Assembly: GCA_003327455.1 (NCBI GenBank)
Contig: QOQU01000001.1
Coordinates: 124,001 to 188,000 of the forward strand
DNA: 64,000 nucleotides
Source: Anaerolineae bacterium
GTDB taxonomy: Bacteria > Chloroflexota > Anaerolineae > Anaerolineales > UBA4823
Direction: 5' to 3'
Part shown: positions 33,701 to 42,181 of the stretch, piece after piece
Layout: each line of letters begins with the position of its first letter
How positions within the stretch are numbered: the stretch's first letter is position 1
Made by a program: the position numbers and the translations under genes
Notes under the pieces: generated by a model
Told to the model about the DNA's origin: nothing
The model's input: only the letters and a program-made list of their open reading frames with translations
Database searches by the model: none

Positions 33701-35819
33701 TTTCTTTCTGGTCGATCTCTTGATTCGTTTGGGCAACCCGGATTTATGGCACCCCTGGAAGGGCGGCGAGAAACCGATGGATTTTGCCTACTTCAACGCC
33801 GTCCTGAAAAGCACTTCGTTCCCTCCCTACGACCCGTGGTATGCTGGCGGATATCTGAACTATTACTATTACGGCTTTGTGTTGATGGGCGTACTGGTCA
33901 AGTGGTTGGGCATTGTCCCGGCAATCGCCTACAACTTGATCCTGCCCACGACCTTTAGCCTGATTGGAGTAGGGGCATTCTCCCTGGGCTGGAATCTGGT
34001 TGCTCGCTGGCGCAAACCCGAGTCGATAAACGGCAGCCTCCGGTTTAATCTCTCCTGGATTGGCGGGCTGGCGGCTGCCTTAGGCATGGCTGTGCTGGGG
34101 AACCTGGGGACTTTAAGGATGATTCTGAATGGCTACCAGAAACTGGCTGCGCCTGGAGGAAGTATTGAAGATGCCAGTTTGCTCATCCGCGCGGTCTGGA
34201 CGGTGCAGGGCTTTATCGAGGTCTTGAAGGGGATGAATCTACCTTACAGCTTGGGGGATTGGTACTGGATTCCCAGCCGCGCCATCCCGGCGCCCAACGA
34301 TGTCGAACCGATCACCGAGTTTCCCTTCTTCACCGTGCTTTATGCAGACCCGCACGCGCATCTGTTTGCCCTGCCGCTCGCTTTGTTAACCCTGGCATTT
34401 GCTTTATCGATTCTGCTCTTGCCCGAAGTCAGACTGAAATGGCAGACTGCGGCACGCCTGCTCAGCGGTGCTCTCCTGATCGGCGTTCTGCGCCCAACCA
34501 ACTATTCGGATTATTATCCCTATCTGGCGTTGGTCAGCGCTATTGTGGCTTACCGTCTGTTGCGTCCGATCCTCAGTGGCGAACTTCATGAGGATGGCAG
34601 TACCGTTGATAAGTTGAAGGGTTGGCTTCCCATTGTCGGGGAGGCTGCACTGGCAGTGGGTTTGCTCGTGATTGGGTCCAACCTCTTGTTTTATCCCTTC
34701 ACTCGCTGGCTGGGTTGGGGATATTCCAGGATTAATTTATGGCACGGCACGCACACTCCCAGTCTTTCCTACCTTGTCCACTGGGGACTGTTCTTGTTTG
34801 TGATTGTCTCCTGGCTGGTTTGGGAGACCATCGATTGGATGGCGAAAACACCTCTCTCGGCGGCGAGAAAACTCAAACCTGCTTTACCCTGGATTGGCTA
34901 CGGCTTTATCCTGTTGTTGGTGGTGATCGTCGGTTTAATGGTGTGGCTGGAAGTCGCCATTGCCTGGCTGGTGCTGCCTTTGGCTGTTTGGGCAGGTCTT
35001 CTGATCTTGCGTCGTGATCAGCCAGAGGAAAAGCGCTTTGTGCTCTTCCTGGTCGGTACTGGACTGATGGTCACTTTAATGGTGGAGATTGTTGTGGTAG
35101 CTGGTGACATTGGGCGGATGAACACCGTTTTCAAGTTTTACTTACAGGTGTGGACGATGTTTGCGGTGGCAGCCGGCGCTGCCCTGGGTTGGTTAGCACC
35201 AGCATTGCTGCGTTGGCGGGATAGGTGGGGCAATCTGTGGAAAAGCGTCTTTTTATTCCTGGTTTTATCGGCTGCGCTGTACCCTCTCACCGCCACGACC
35301 GCCAAGATCAAAGACCGCATGAGCGAAGCTGCCCCCCATACGTTAGACGGCATGGCTTTTATGGCATATTCCAGATACGCCGACAGTTGGGGGGAAATGG
35401 ATCTCAGCCAGGATTACCGCGCCATCCTGTGGATGCAGGATCACGTCCAGGGGTCGCCAGTTATCGTGGAAGCAAACCTGCGCGATCTGTATCGTTGGGG
35501 TTCGCGCTTTAGCATCTACACCGGCTTACCGGGTGTGGTAGGTTGGGAATGGCATCAGCAACAACAGCGCACCCTCTTGCCGACCAACTGGGTTACTCAA
35601 CGCATCGAGGAAATCGAAGATTTCTACCGCACACTCGACCTTCAAGCCGCAGTGAACTTCTTACAAAAGTATAATGTGCGGTATATTATCGTCGGACAGC
35701 AAGAACGGGGCAAATATCCAGGTCCTGGGTTGGACAAATTCGAGGCTGCCGACGGCTTGCTCTGGCATGAAGTCTATCGGGAGGGACAAACGGTAATCTA
35801 TGAGGTGAATCAACCATGA
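30723..35819 (+). CDS. Giant membrane protein: GT39-like N-terminal half fused to DUF2298 (Chlor_Arch_YYY)
   Basis: A 1698-residue protein with more than twenty membrane segments. The N-terminal half resembles a GT-C glycosyltransferase (EEQYLHPDERFLVW acidic motif near residue 45, FFKEDTFLNFF in the second loop). The C-terminal half, from about residue 880, is DUF2298, with MDFAYFNAVLKSTSFPPYDPWYAGGYLNYYYYG and EFPFFTVLYADPHAHLFALP as landmarks, then MNTVFKFYLQVW. Residues about 187-260 are translated palindromic elements (DNA 31282-31446 plus a degenerate copy after), giving LTPDPSPTGRGE-like peptides inside a membrane-segment linker. ATG at 30723 is preferred; no ribosome site is seen, and TTGACC...TATCAT just upstream could be a promoter for a leaderless mRNA. 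It overlaps the next gene by ATGA. Confidence 0.88.
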   Translation: MTKFFNRHSSPLSVWLYWFGLIVIVGAAAYFRFIGIDWGEEQYLHPDERFLVWVGSDIAPVKSLSEYFNTATSSLNPHNRGHGFFVYGTLPMFLARYLVESIYGHSGFREMLTVGRPLSAIFDLMTLCLIAATARLLFGREVSLLAAAFYGLAVLPIQLSHFFKEDTFLNFFIFLGVYFAVRVVEDALTPDPSPTGREEDTLTPDPSPTGRGETPSPPAPLPLGGEGRWSLLSLRERVRVRDDVDASSVALTSSPSPIERRWSEWLRSPLFLTSLAFGFSFGCAMASKLTAYPLAFLLPLAFGLRYWKAHRQGGQAQTQAAFWNQALLCLVAAGVVSILTFRVFQPYAFAGPGFFGVKPNPAWVANIREQRNQSAGDVDFPPALQWARRPRWFSWQNLTVWGLGLPLGLLAWVGFLWMGWRLFKGEIGASGVLWGWTAFYFTWQSLQPNPTMRYQLPSYPGLTILAAWAILVLWQSRKNGQTMQTPFWRREKLRRSVALSLAFLVLGLTFLWAFAFTRIYTRPVTRVAASRWIYQNVPAPIHVSIRQEDGSLYRQPVPFPYDNLITTTTPYRTIFNAAVSGSIEQITLAHVRDIIDLRQEKILTLSLAKATQPETSWSATVQSDFLSVSDRRGESATFDFSPPIVIEKGQQVQLTLSLQADPSVAIAIAGAAPANESSWDDGLPLRLDGYDGYGGIYQRDLVFEMYWDDNPEKLARFLSILDQADYIFISSNRQWGTVPRVPERYPLSTTYYRLLIGCPDDKDVIWCYNVAQPGKFQGQLGFELVQVFESFPNLGNWRINDQFAEEAFTVYDHPKVLIFRKREDYDSLSVRRLLTAVDLSKVIHLTPRQASKFPGLLLLPPDRLREQQSGGTWSELFDRNALHNRNQAVAVFVWYLTLSLLGWIVYPLTRLVFAGLDDRGYPLSRTFGLLLLSYFVWLLGSVRVPFQRLTISAVFGALLFISIAFALLDWQGLRQEFRQRKKQFLWVEILFLAFFLVDLLIRLGNPDLWHPWKGGEKPMDFAYFNAVLKSTSFPPYDPWYAGGYLNYYYYGFVLMGVLVKWLGIVPAIAYNLILPTTFSLIGVGAFSLGWNLVARWRKPESINGSLRFNLSWIGGLAAALGMAVLGNLGTLRMILNGYQKLAAPGGSIEDASLLIRAVWTVQGFIEVLKGMNLPYSLGDWYWIPSRAIPAPNDVEPITEFPFFTVLYADPHAHLFALPLALLTLAFALSILLLPEVRLKWQTAARLLSGALLIGVLRPTNYSDYYPYLALVSAIVAYRLLRPILSGELHEDGSTVDKLKGWLPIVGEAALAVGLLVIGSNLLFYPFTRWLGWGYSRINLWHGTHTPSLSYLVHWGLFLFVIVSWLVWETIDWMAKTPLSAARKLKPALPWIGYGFILLLVVIVGLMVWLEVAIAWLVLPLAVWAGLLILRRDQPEEKRFVLFLVGTGLMVTLMVEIVVVAGDIGRMNTVFKFYLQVWTMFAVAAGAALGWLAPALLRWRDRWGNLWKSVFLFLVLSAALYPLTATTAKIKDRMSEAAPHTLDGMAFMAYSRYADSWGEMDLSQDYRAILWMQDHVQGSPVIVEANLRDLYRWGSRFSIYTGLPGVVGWEWHQQQQRTLLPTNWVTQRIEEIEDFYRTLDLQAAVNFLQKYNVRYIIVGQQERGKYPGPGLDKFEAADGLLWHEVYREGQTVIYEVNQP
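31282..31506. repeat. In-frame CCCTCACC elements inside the first DUF2298 gene
   Basis: Two short 40-43-base half units are followed by a full element (about 31365-31446) and, after a 25-base linker, a degenerate unit (31471-31506). The array keeps the host frame and is read as tandem LTPDPSPTGRGE peptides, then PSPPAPLPLGGEG, then SLRERVRVRDD. Confidence 0.9.
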
Positions 35820-38800
35820 GAGATGCTGTCCTGTGGTATGTAACCATTACCCTGGCAGGTTGGTTGAGCTTTCCGCTCTCCTTCTGGTTGTTCAGGCGTC
35901 TGCCGGATCGAGGCTATGCCTTCAGCCGTACTTTGGGATTGCTCGTCTGGGGATACAGTTTCTGGATGTTGACCTCCCTCCATCTGACCGATAACCGGCG
36001 TGAAGGAATTCTTTTTGCCTTTGGGCTGGTTTTATCCTTCAGTGTTTCTCTGTTCTTCAAAATCGGTAAGGCGGAATTCCTGCGCTGGTGGAAGGAGAAT
36101 CGGCTCCAGGTCGGCGTGATGGAGGGGTTGTTTGCCCTTGCCTATCTCGGCATGGCAGTGACCCGCGCTGCCAATCCGGAAGCGTTAGGTACGGAAAAGC
36201 CGATGGAACTGGCTTTTATCAATGCCATTCTGCGTTCGGAGACCTTTCCACCTCATGACCCCTGGCTCTCTGGTTATGCCATCTCTTACTACTACTTCGG
36301 CTATATTCTGGTAGCGATGCTGGCAAAACTGTGCGGCATCAGCGGAGCCGTGGCGTTTAATCTCGGCATTACCCTGGTATTTGCTTTGAGCGCGTTGGGT
36401 GCCTATGGGTTGTTAAGCAACTTGCTGAGCCTGCAATTTGCCAGACGCTTTCCCTGGAAGTCTTTACTGGCGCCGCTCATGGTGCTCCTGGTGGGGAATT
36501 TGGGAGGTTTGCTGGAAGTCTTGCACGCCGCCGGTCTGTTCTGGCAACAGCGCAACGGCAACTGGATTTCTCCATTCTGGAAATGGTTGGACCTGGTTGA
36601 ATTGAGTCAACCGCCACAGTTGCCTTTAGATGGCTTGCCCAAGCGCTGGTATTGGTGGTGGCGGGCTTCGCGGGTGGTGCAGGATTACGATGTGAGCGGC
36701 GCGCCCCGCGAGATCATCGATGAATTTCCGGCTTTTTCGTATATCCTTGCCGACTTACATCCCCATGTGCTGGCGATGCCCTTTGCGCTTCTGGCAATGG
36801 CGCTGGCACTCAACCTCTGGTTTTCCTGGAAGAAGCAATCCGGTCCACAGCCTGGAGTTGAGGTTGCCCTGGGCGATCGTCGCCTGGTTCTGCGCTATCC
36901 GCTCTCTATTCCGGTGAGTGAAAGCCTGCTGGTAGCCTTGATCTTGGGCGGTCTGGCTTTTTTGAATACGTGGGACTTTCCAATCTATGTCGCCTTGTGT
37001 GCTGCGGCGTACGCATTGGGTAGGGTAGCCCTCACCCCCGGCCCCTCTCCCGAGGGGCGAGGGGAGCAAGCCCTCACCCCCGGCCCCTCTCCCGAGGGGC
37101 GAGGGGAGCAAGCCCTCACCCCCGGCCCCTCTCCCGAGGGGCGAGGGGAGCAAGCCCTCACCTCCGACCCCTCTCCCGAGGGGCGAGGGGAGAGACCCTC
37201 ACCCCCGGCCCCTCTCCCCCTTGGGGGAGAGGGGAGATGGAGTCCCCTCTCCCTTAGGGAGAGGGTTAGGGTGAGGGATGATGTCGACGCCTCATCCGCA
37301 GCCCTCACCCCTGACCCCACTCTCACAAAGCGAGGGGAGCAGGTGAGGGAATACCTTAAGGATTTCCTGCGCTTTGGAATTTGGAGTGGGTTTTGGGGAG
37401 GCATCCTGTACCTGCCCTTTTACCTGGGCTTTTCCTCTCAAGCGGGTGGATTCTTGCCGAACCTCGTCTATCCGACGCGGGGAGCGCACTTATGGGTCAT
37501 GTTTGCTCCCTTAATGGTTCCGATTTTGGGGTGGCTTGTCTGGCATTACCGCCATCTGCAATCTCAACTCTGGCGGGCGATTGGTTGGGTGTTTGCCCTG
37601 TTGGCGGGATTGTGGGTTCTTTCCCTGACAATGGGACTTATCATCAGTGTCTTACCAGTCCTGGGTGGGTTGTTTTTAGGATCGATGGGGGCAGGCACAG
37701 TCGAGGATTGGCTTGCCGTAGCCATTTTTCGGCGCCTGATCTTTAGCGGCGGCTGGTTGACATTAGGATTAATCTTAAGTGGTAGCCTGGCGTTGTTGAT
37801 GTCTCTCACCCCCGACCCCTCTCCCGCAGGGCGAGGGGAGAATGCCCTCACCCCCGACCCCTCTCCCGCAGGGCGAGGGGAGAATGCCCTCACCCCCGAC
37901 CCCTCTCCCGAAGGGCGAGGGGAGAATGCCCTCACCCCCGACCCCTCTCCCGAAGGGCGAGGGGAGAATGCCCTCACCCCCGGCCCCTCTCCCGCAGGGC
38001 GAGGGGAGAGGGAGGCAGTGAAGCGATTCGCTGCCTTGCTCATCTTCGGCGGTGCCTTGTTGGTGCTTTTCCCGGAGTTTTTCTACTTGCGCGACCAGTT
38101 TGGTTGGCGAATGAACACAGTGTTTAAGTTTTACTACCAGGCCTGGCTGCTTTGGGGAATTGCCGCGGCTTATGCGGTGGCATGTTTCGGCACCTCTACC
38201 GCTGTCGCAAACAAGCCGGTGAAGCTTTCACTTGCCAGGCACAACCCGGCTTCGCGCTCAACTGGAAAGCGGCGGAGCGCGCAGGACGACCAGCCGATTG
38301 GTGACCCTTTCGGACGCTGGGCAAAAGCCAGTTTAGGGTTGTCAATTCTCTTCATCTTGGGTGGATTGGTTTATACGGTTCTGGCGACGTTGAGTAAAAC
38401 TTACAATTTTCAGCCTCCAGAAGGTTTCACCCTGGATAGTACAGCCTACCTGTGGCGACAAAACCCGGATGAGATGCAAGCCATTGCCTGGCTGAGCCAG
38501 GCGCCACTGGGAGTGGTTGCCGAAGCCGTCAGTCCCACCGGCGGTAGCTACAGCCAGTACGCCCGGGTCGGCACACTCTCCGGTCAACCCATTGTGCTGG
38601 GCTGGACCGGGCATGAGAGCCAGTGGCGGGGCGGAGCGCGGGAGATGGGTAGCCGCCAATCCGACCTTGAGCGGTTGTACTGTTCGCGGAATCTGAGCGA
38701 AGCCCTTCAGATCGTGGAACAATATCAAATCCGCTACATCTTTGTTGGAGACCTGGAACGCAATACCTATCGTCCAGGGGAGGGAAATTGTCCGGGTGGC

Positions 38801-38878
38801 TTGTACGAAGTCAAATTCCAGCGCGCTTTTATCCCGGTTTATCAAGCCGGGCAGGTCACCATCTATCAGACCCCTTGA
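35816..38878 (+). CDS. DUF2298 (Chlor_Arch_YYY) membrane protein
   Basis: A 1020-residue paralogue of the C-terminal half of the preceding protein. MELAFINAILRSETFPPHDPWLSGYAISYYYFG and DEFPAFSYILADLHPHVLAMP match the same landmarks, and MNTVFKFYYQAWLLWGIAAAYA closes the domain. DUF2298 proteins are known mainly from Chloroflexota and archaea; GT-C-like activity is suspected but I know of no proof. Two arrays of translated palindromic elements interrupt it (37029-37348 and 37803-38010), together about 175 residues. A third unusual insert (38230-38300, encoding SRSTGKRRSAQDDQ) lies before the last helices. All keep the frame. Translation is coupled to the upstream gene (ATGA). Confidence 0.88.
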   Translation: MRDAVLWYVTITLAGWLSFPLSFWLFRRLPDRGYAFSRTLGLLVWGYSFWMLTSLHLTDNRREGILFAFGLVLSFSVSLFFKIGKAEFLRWWKENRLQVGVMEGLFALAYLGMAVTRAANPEALGTEKPMELAFINAILRSETFPPHDPWLSGYAISYYYFGYILVAMLAKLCGISGAVAFNLGITLVFALSALGAYGLLSNLLSLQFARRFPWKSLLAPLMVLLVGNLGGLLEVLHAAGLFWQQRNGNWISPFWKWLDLVELSQPPQLPLDGLPKRWYWWWRASRVVQDYDVSGAPREIIDEFPAFSYILADLHPHVLAMPFALLAMALALNLWFSWKKQSGPQPGVEVALGDRRLVLRYPLSIPVSESLLVALILGGLAFLNTWDFPIYVALCAAAYALGRVALTPGPSPEGRGEQALTPGPSPEGRGEQALTPGPSPEGRGEQALTSDPSPEGRGERPSPPAPLPLGGEGRWSPLSLRERVRVRDDVDASSAALTPDPTLTKRGEQVREYLKDFLRFGIWSGFWGGILYLPFYLGFSSQAGGFLPNLVYPTRGAHLWVMFAPLMVPILGWLVWHYRHLQSQLWRAIGWVFALLAGLWVLSLTMGLIISVLPVLGGLFLGSMGAGTVEDWLAVAIFRRLIFSGGWLTLGLILSGSLALLMSLTPDPSPAGRGENALTPDPSPAGRGENALTPDPSPEGRGENALTPDPSPEGRGENALTPGPSPAGRGEREAVKRFAALLIFGGALLVLFPEFFYLRDQFGWRMNTVFKFYYQAWLLWGIAAAYAVACFGTSTAVANKPVKLSLARHNPASRSTGKRRSAQDDQPIGDPFGRWAKASLGLSILFILGGLVYTVLATLSKTYNFQPPEGFTLDSTAYLWRQNPDEMQAIAWLSQAPLGVVAEAVSPTGGSYSQYARVGTLSGQPIVLGWTGHESQWRGGAREMGSRQSDLERLYCSRNLSEALQIVEQYQIRYIFVGDLERNTYRPGEGNCPGGLYEVKFQRAFIPVYQAGQVTIYQTP
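37029..37348. repeat. In-frame tandem CCCTCACC elements, first array in second DUF2298 gene
   Basis: Four 42-base units (37029-37196, encoding ALTPGPSPEGRGEQ-type peptides) are followed by a full element (37197-37277), a 25-base linker and a degenerate unit (37302-37348). Three of the 42-base units are identical or nearly so. The linker and degenerate unit resemble those in the first DUF2298 gene. Confidence 0.92.
37803..38010. repeat. In-frame tandem CCCTCACC elements, second array in second DUF2298 gene
   Basis: Five 42-base units in tandem encode LTPDPSPAGRGEN-type 14-residue repeats between two membrane segments. Units are nearly identical, so they were amplified recently, and each is a multiple of three bases. 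Confidence 0.92.
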
Positions 38879-38919
38879 AGAGCTTCTCTCTTTCTTTGGG
38901 TATAATTCAGGTGTCTAAA

Positions 38920-40755
38920 ATGAAGCACCCACTGATGTCTGTTCAAACCGCACTCCTCTGGTTGGCTTTTGTTGCTGGCGCCCTGATCCGCTTTGCCGGG
39001 TTGGGAACGGCGCCGCTAACGGATGGCGAAGCAGGGCTTGCTTTGATGGCATTGCAAATTGCCCAGGGCAAAGCCGCCGCCATTCAAGCCTATCCATTGG
39101 AGGTAGTCGTCTCGGCGGCGCTTTTCTTTCTGTTTGGCAGTAGCAATTTCTTTGCCCGTTTCCTGGCGGCTGCCAGTGGCACGTTGCTCATGCTGGGTGT
39201 CATTTCCCAACGTGAGCGCCTCGGCTCTACCCTTACCCTGGTGTTGACTTTTATCCTGGCGTTCGATCCGGCTTTGGTGGCGCAATCGCGGCAGATGGGT
39301 TCAGTTTTGCCTGCTCTGGTGGCGCTGGGCGCCATTTATCTTTTCGCCAGCCAGGCGCGCTGGCGTCTGGCAGGGATTGCCCTTGGCCTGGGGATTTTGA
39401 GCGGAGCGCCTTTCTGGTATGGCGGTCTGGTGCTCCTCCTGGCGGCGCTCGCCTTCACCATAATAGAGAAGCGACTTTCTTCGACTTCTGGCATCCCTGT
39501 GCCTGTCTGGGGAGAAGGCTTAACTGATCGAACCAGGCTGCGAACTTTTGTGATTGCCGCCCTTCTGACAATCCTGTTCGGCAGTACCCTGTTCCTGGTC
39601 TATCCGCGCGGTTTGGGAGCAAGCCTCTCGCCGCTGCTTGCCTATCTCGACGGCTGGAAGGGTCCTGCAACGGTTTCGATCCCTGTCCTTCTGCTTTCCC
39701 TGGGCGTCTATCAAACGCCGGCTATCCTCTTCGGAGGGATCTCCATCGGACGCGGTCTGCTCAATCGCCGCGCCAACAACCTGGCTTCCGCTCAGCGCCG
39801 GCAAGACTTTTTGATAATCTGGTTCGCAATCGCCATACTGATGGCACTCCTGTATCCGGCGCGGCAGATGGCGAACCTGATTTGGGCGATCCTGCCCTTG
39901 TGGATTCTGGCTGCGCAGGAAATCGTCCGCTGGGTCGAAAGGCTGGAGCAACCGTTGTGGGCAACTCTGGCTCTCGCTGCGATTACTTTTGTCTTCCTTT
40001 GCCTGTTCTGGCTACAGCTGGCTGCTTACGCTTCCCTCTGGGCGTATGGCGCAGGGGAGTGGTGGCGTTTGGCGGCTGTGTTCTCCAGCCTTGCCATCAT
40101 TGCCCTCTTTGTGTGGCTGGCAGAAATGGTGTGGCCCGCTCGACTTGCCTGGCAGGGGCTGATTCTCGGTTTCCTGGTCGCCTTTTTCCTCTACACCGTT
40201 TCGAATGGTTGGGGAGTGGCTTTTTCGCTTCCGTGGAGTCAGGTTTTTCGCCAGGAGTTGTGGAAGCCTTACCCTCAGATTGGCGACGCCGATTTGCTCT
40301 TAGAAACCGTTCAAGACCTCTCGCGCTGGAAGAGTGGCCGCGCCGATAGTTTACCGATCGTTATCGCTCTCGATTCACCAGCGTTACGCTGGTTGCTTCG
40401 CCAGCAACATCAGGTCACTGTTCTGCCCGAAGACCAGGCGCTGGCTCAACTTTCTGCCCGCCAGGTGGGTCAATTGCCCGCCATCCTGATTACGCCCGCC
40501 TATGCTGAAAACCCTACCCTGGCAGCAGCCTATCGTGGGCAAGATTTCAACTGGCGCTATCAACCCAACTTGCAAGGCATTCCCCAATCGCCGTTTAACT
40601 GGCTGCTTTTCCGTAAAGGCACCTGGGAAGTTCAACCGCTGATCCTGTGGGCACGCACAGACCTCTTTCCGGATGGGCAGTCTGTCAGTAGTGGCGGGGG
40701 AGATCTGCCCCTTGAGATCCCGTTTGAAGAGGAGTTCCCGCTTGATCAACCCTGA
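38920..40755 (+). CDS. GT-C fold glycosyltransferase-like membrane protein (GT39-like)
   Basis: A 611-residue protein with about a dozen membrane segments. LGTAPLTDGEAGLALMALQIAQG has the acidic residue of the first loop, and the FFLFGSSNFFARFLAAASGTLLML segment fits dolichyl-phosphate-mannose transferase-like families. The N-terminal catalytic motif is weaker than in the other three, so activity is uncertain. ATG at 38920 follows a TATAAT box (38901-38906) by only 13 bases, suggesting a leaderless mRNA starting at or just before the codon. It overlaps the cytidylate kinase gene by 14 bases. Confidence 0.72.
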   Translation: MKHPLMSVQTALLWLAFVAGALIRFAGLGTAPLTDGEAGLALMALQIAQGKAAAIQAYPLEVVVSAALFFLFGSSNFFARFLAAASGTLLMLGVISQRERLGSTLTLVLTFILAFDPALVAQSRQMGSVLPALVALGAIYLFASQARWRLAGIALGLGILSGAPFWYGGLVLLLAALAFTIIEKRLSSTSGIPVPVWGEGLTDRTRLRTFVIAALLTILFGSTLFLVYPRGLGASLSPLLAYLDGWKGPATVSIPVLLLSLGVYQTPAILFGGISIGRGLLNRRANNLASAQRRQDFLIIWFAIAILMALLYPARQMANLIWAILPLWILAAQEIVRWVERLEQPLWATLALAAITFVFLCLFWLQLAAYASLWAYGAGEWWRLAAVFSSLAIIALFVWLAEMVWPARLAWQGLILGFLVAFFLYTVSNGWGVAFSLPWSQVFRQELWKPYPQIGDADLLLETVQDLSRWKSGRADSLPIVIALDSPALRWLLRQQHQVTVLPEDQALAQLSARQVGQLPAILITPAYAENPTLAAAYRGQDFNWRYQPNLQGIPQSPFNWLLFRKGTWEVQPLILWARTDLFPDGQSVSSGGGDLPLEIPFEEEFPLDQP

Positions 40756-41464
40756 ACCACTCAAAGACCTCGAAACATCGCAGATCATAACCATCGACGG
40801 GCCGGCTGCTTCGGGAAAATCTACCCTTGGTCAAAGGCTGGCGCAGGCGTTAGGTTATTTGTATTTCGACACCGGCGTAATGTACCGCGCCCTGACCTGG
40901 CTGGCATTACAACAGGGTGTTTCGATGCAAGACGAAGAGACGCTGACCGCCCTGGCTGAAAAAGTGCCGATCGAAGTGACCCAACCCACGCAAGCCGATG
41001 GCAGGGCTTACGATGTCTGGATTGGCGATCAAGATGTTACCTGGGCAATTCGCCAGCCCCAGGTGGATGACCATGTCTCGCTCGTATCCATTTACCCGGG
41101 CGTGCGCCGGGCGTTGAGCGAACAACAGCGGCGCATTGGTTTGCGCGGCAAAGTGGTGATGGTTGGTAGGGATATTGGCACGGTGGTTTTGCCAGAAGCG
41201 GCAATTAAAATTTATCTGGACGCTTCCCTGGAAGAACGAGCGCGACGCCGTTTTGCCGAAAGGCGGGCACGCGGTGAGGAGGTGACCTATGAAGAGGTCC
41301 TCCAGTCCTTGCGTGAGCGCGACCGGATCGATTCGACGCGGGCAGTTTCCCCGTTGCGCCCGGCTGCTGATGCCGTGATCATCGATTCAGACGGCAAAGA
41401 CATTGATCAGGTTTTCGATCTGGTGCTCGAGATCGTTCGTACTCGCCAGAGACAAACAACCTGA
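40742..41464 (+). CDS. cmk: Cytidylate kinase
   Basis: A 240-residue (d)CMP kinase making CDP/dCDP. The P-loop is IDGPAASGKST, followed by LGYLYFDTGVMYRALTWLAL, the VVMVGRDIGTVVLPEA segment and the ARRRFAERRARGEE lid, all typical. TTG at 40742 is chosen because GAAGAGGAG lies just upstream and the P-loop then sits at residues 20-28; longer frames overlap the upstream gene deeply. It is followed by two acyltransferase genes, the common cmk-plsC order. Confidence 0.95.
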   Translation: MINPEPLKDLETSQIITIDGPAASGKSTLGQRLAQALGYLYFDTGVMYRALTWLALQQGVSMQDEETLTALAEKVPIEVTQPTQADGRAYDVWIGDQDVTWAIRQPQVDDHVSLVSIYPGVRRALSEQQRRIGLRGKVVMVGRDIGTVVLPEAAIKIYLDASLEERARRRFAERRARGEEVTYEEVLQSLRERDRIDSTRAVSPLRPAADAVIIDSDGKDIDQVFDLVLEIVRTRQRQTT

Positions 41465-41467
41465 ACC

Positions 41468-42181
41468 ATGCAGGAGAAAGCCATCGCTCCCTATCGGGTT
41501 CCTCTCTTCAATCGCCTGGCGCGCAAGGTCTTGCGTCCGATCTTTCGCGGCCTGTTTCATCTGCTCAGTTCAATTCACATCCAGGGATTGGAAAACGTTC
41601 CAAAGCGCGGCGCCTATCTGGTTGCCATCAACCATATCTCCCTGTTCGAGGCGCCGTTTGTGGTGGCGTTCTGGCCATGCGAGTTAGAAGCAATGGGAGC
41701 TGTAGAAGTGTGGAGCCGCAAAGGGCAGAATATTTTAGCCCGCCTGTATCACGGCATTCAGGTGCACCGTGGCCAGTATGATCGCCAGGTGATGGAACAG
41801 GCAATAGCTGTTCTTGCCAGTGGTCGCCCATTGTTAATCGCTCCAGAAGGTGGGCGTACCCATCAGCCCGGCTTGCGCCGGGCTTATCCAGGCGTGGCTT
41901 ATCTGGTTGAGAGGAGCGGTGTGCCGGTTGTGCCGGTTGGGATTGTTGGCTCGACCGATGATTTCTTACAGCGCGCTCTGCGCCTCACCCGCCCAAAGCT
42001 GGAAATGAACATTGGCAAACCGATTCACCTGCCGCCCATTCTCGCCAAAGGGGAAGCCCGCCGCCAGGCACGGCAACGCAATGCCGACCGGGTGATGCTG
42101 GCAATCGCCGCTCTTTTACCGCCTGAATACCGCGGTATTTATGCTGATTTCTCTCTTGCCCTCGAGGAGGGTGGTTCATGA
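41468..42181 (+). CDS. plsC: 1-acyl-glycerol-3-phosphate acyltransferase (PlsC family)
   Basis: A 237-residue membrane-associated acyltransferase. Motif I is a variant, NHISLFEAP (NH followed by E instead of the usual HxxxxD), motif III is APEGGRT, and motif IV is PVVPVGIVG. It should add the second acyl chain during phospholipid synthesis. It starts three bases after cmk and overlaps the next plsC-like gene by ATGA. The E for D exchange in motif I is worth noting; the second copy has the normal D. Confidence 0.88.
   Translation: MQEKAIAPYRVPLFNRLARKVLRPIFRGLFHLLSSIHIQGLENVPKRGAYLVAINHISLFEAPFVVAFWPCELEAMGAVEVWSRKGQNILARLYHGIQVHRGQYDRQVMEQAIAVLASGRPLLIAPEGGRTHQPGLRRAYPGVAYLVERSGVPVVPVGIVGSTDDFLQRALRLTRPKLEMNIGKPIHLPPILAKGEARRQARQRNADRVMLAIAALLPPEYRGIYADFSLALEEGGS

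Noticed and set aside
37029-38010. CRISPR array
   Set aside because: The units are directly adjacent with no unique spacers, are themselves palindromic coding repeats, and no cas genes are present.
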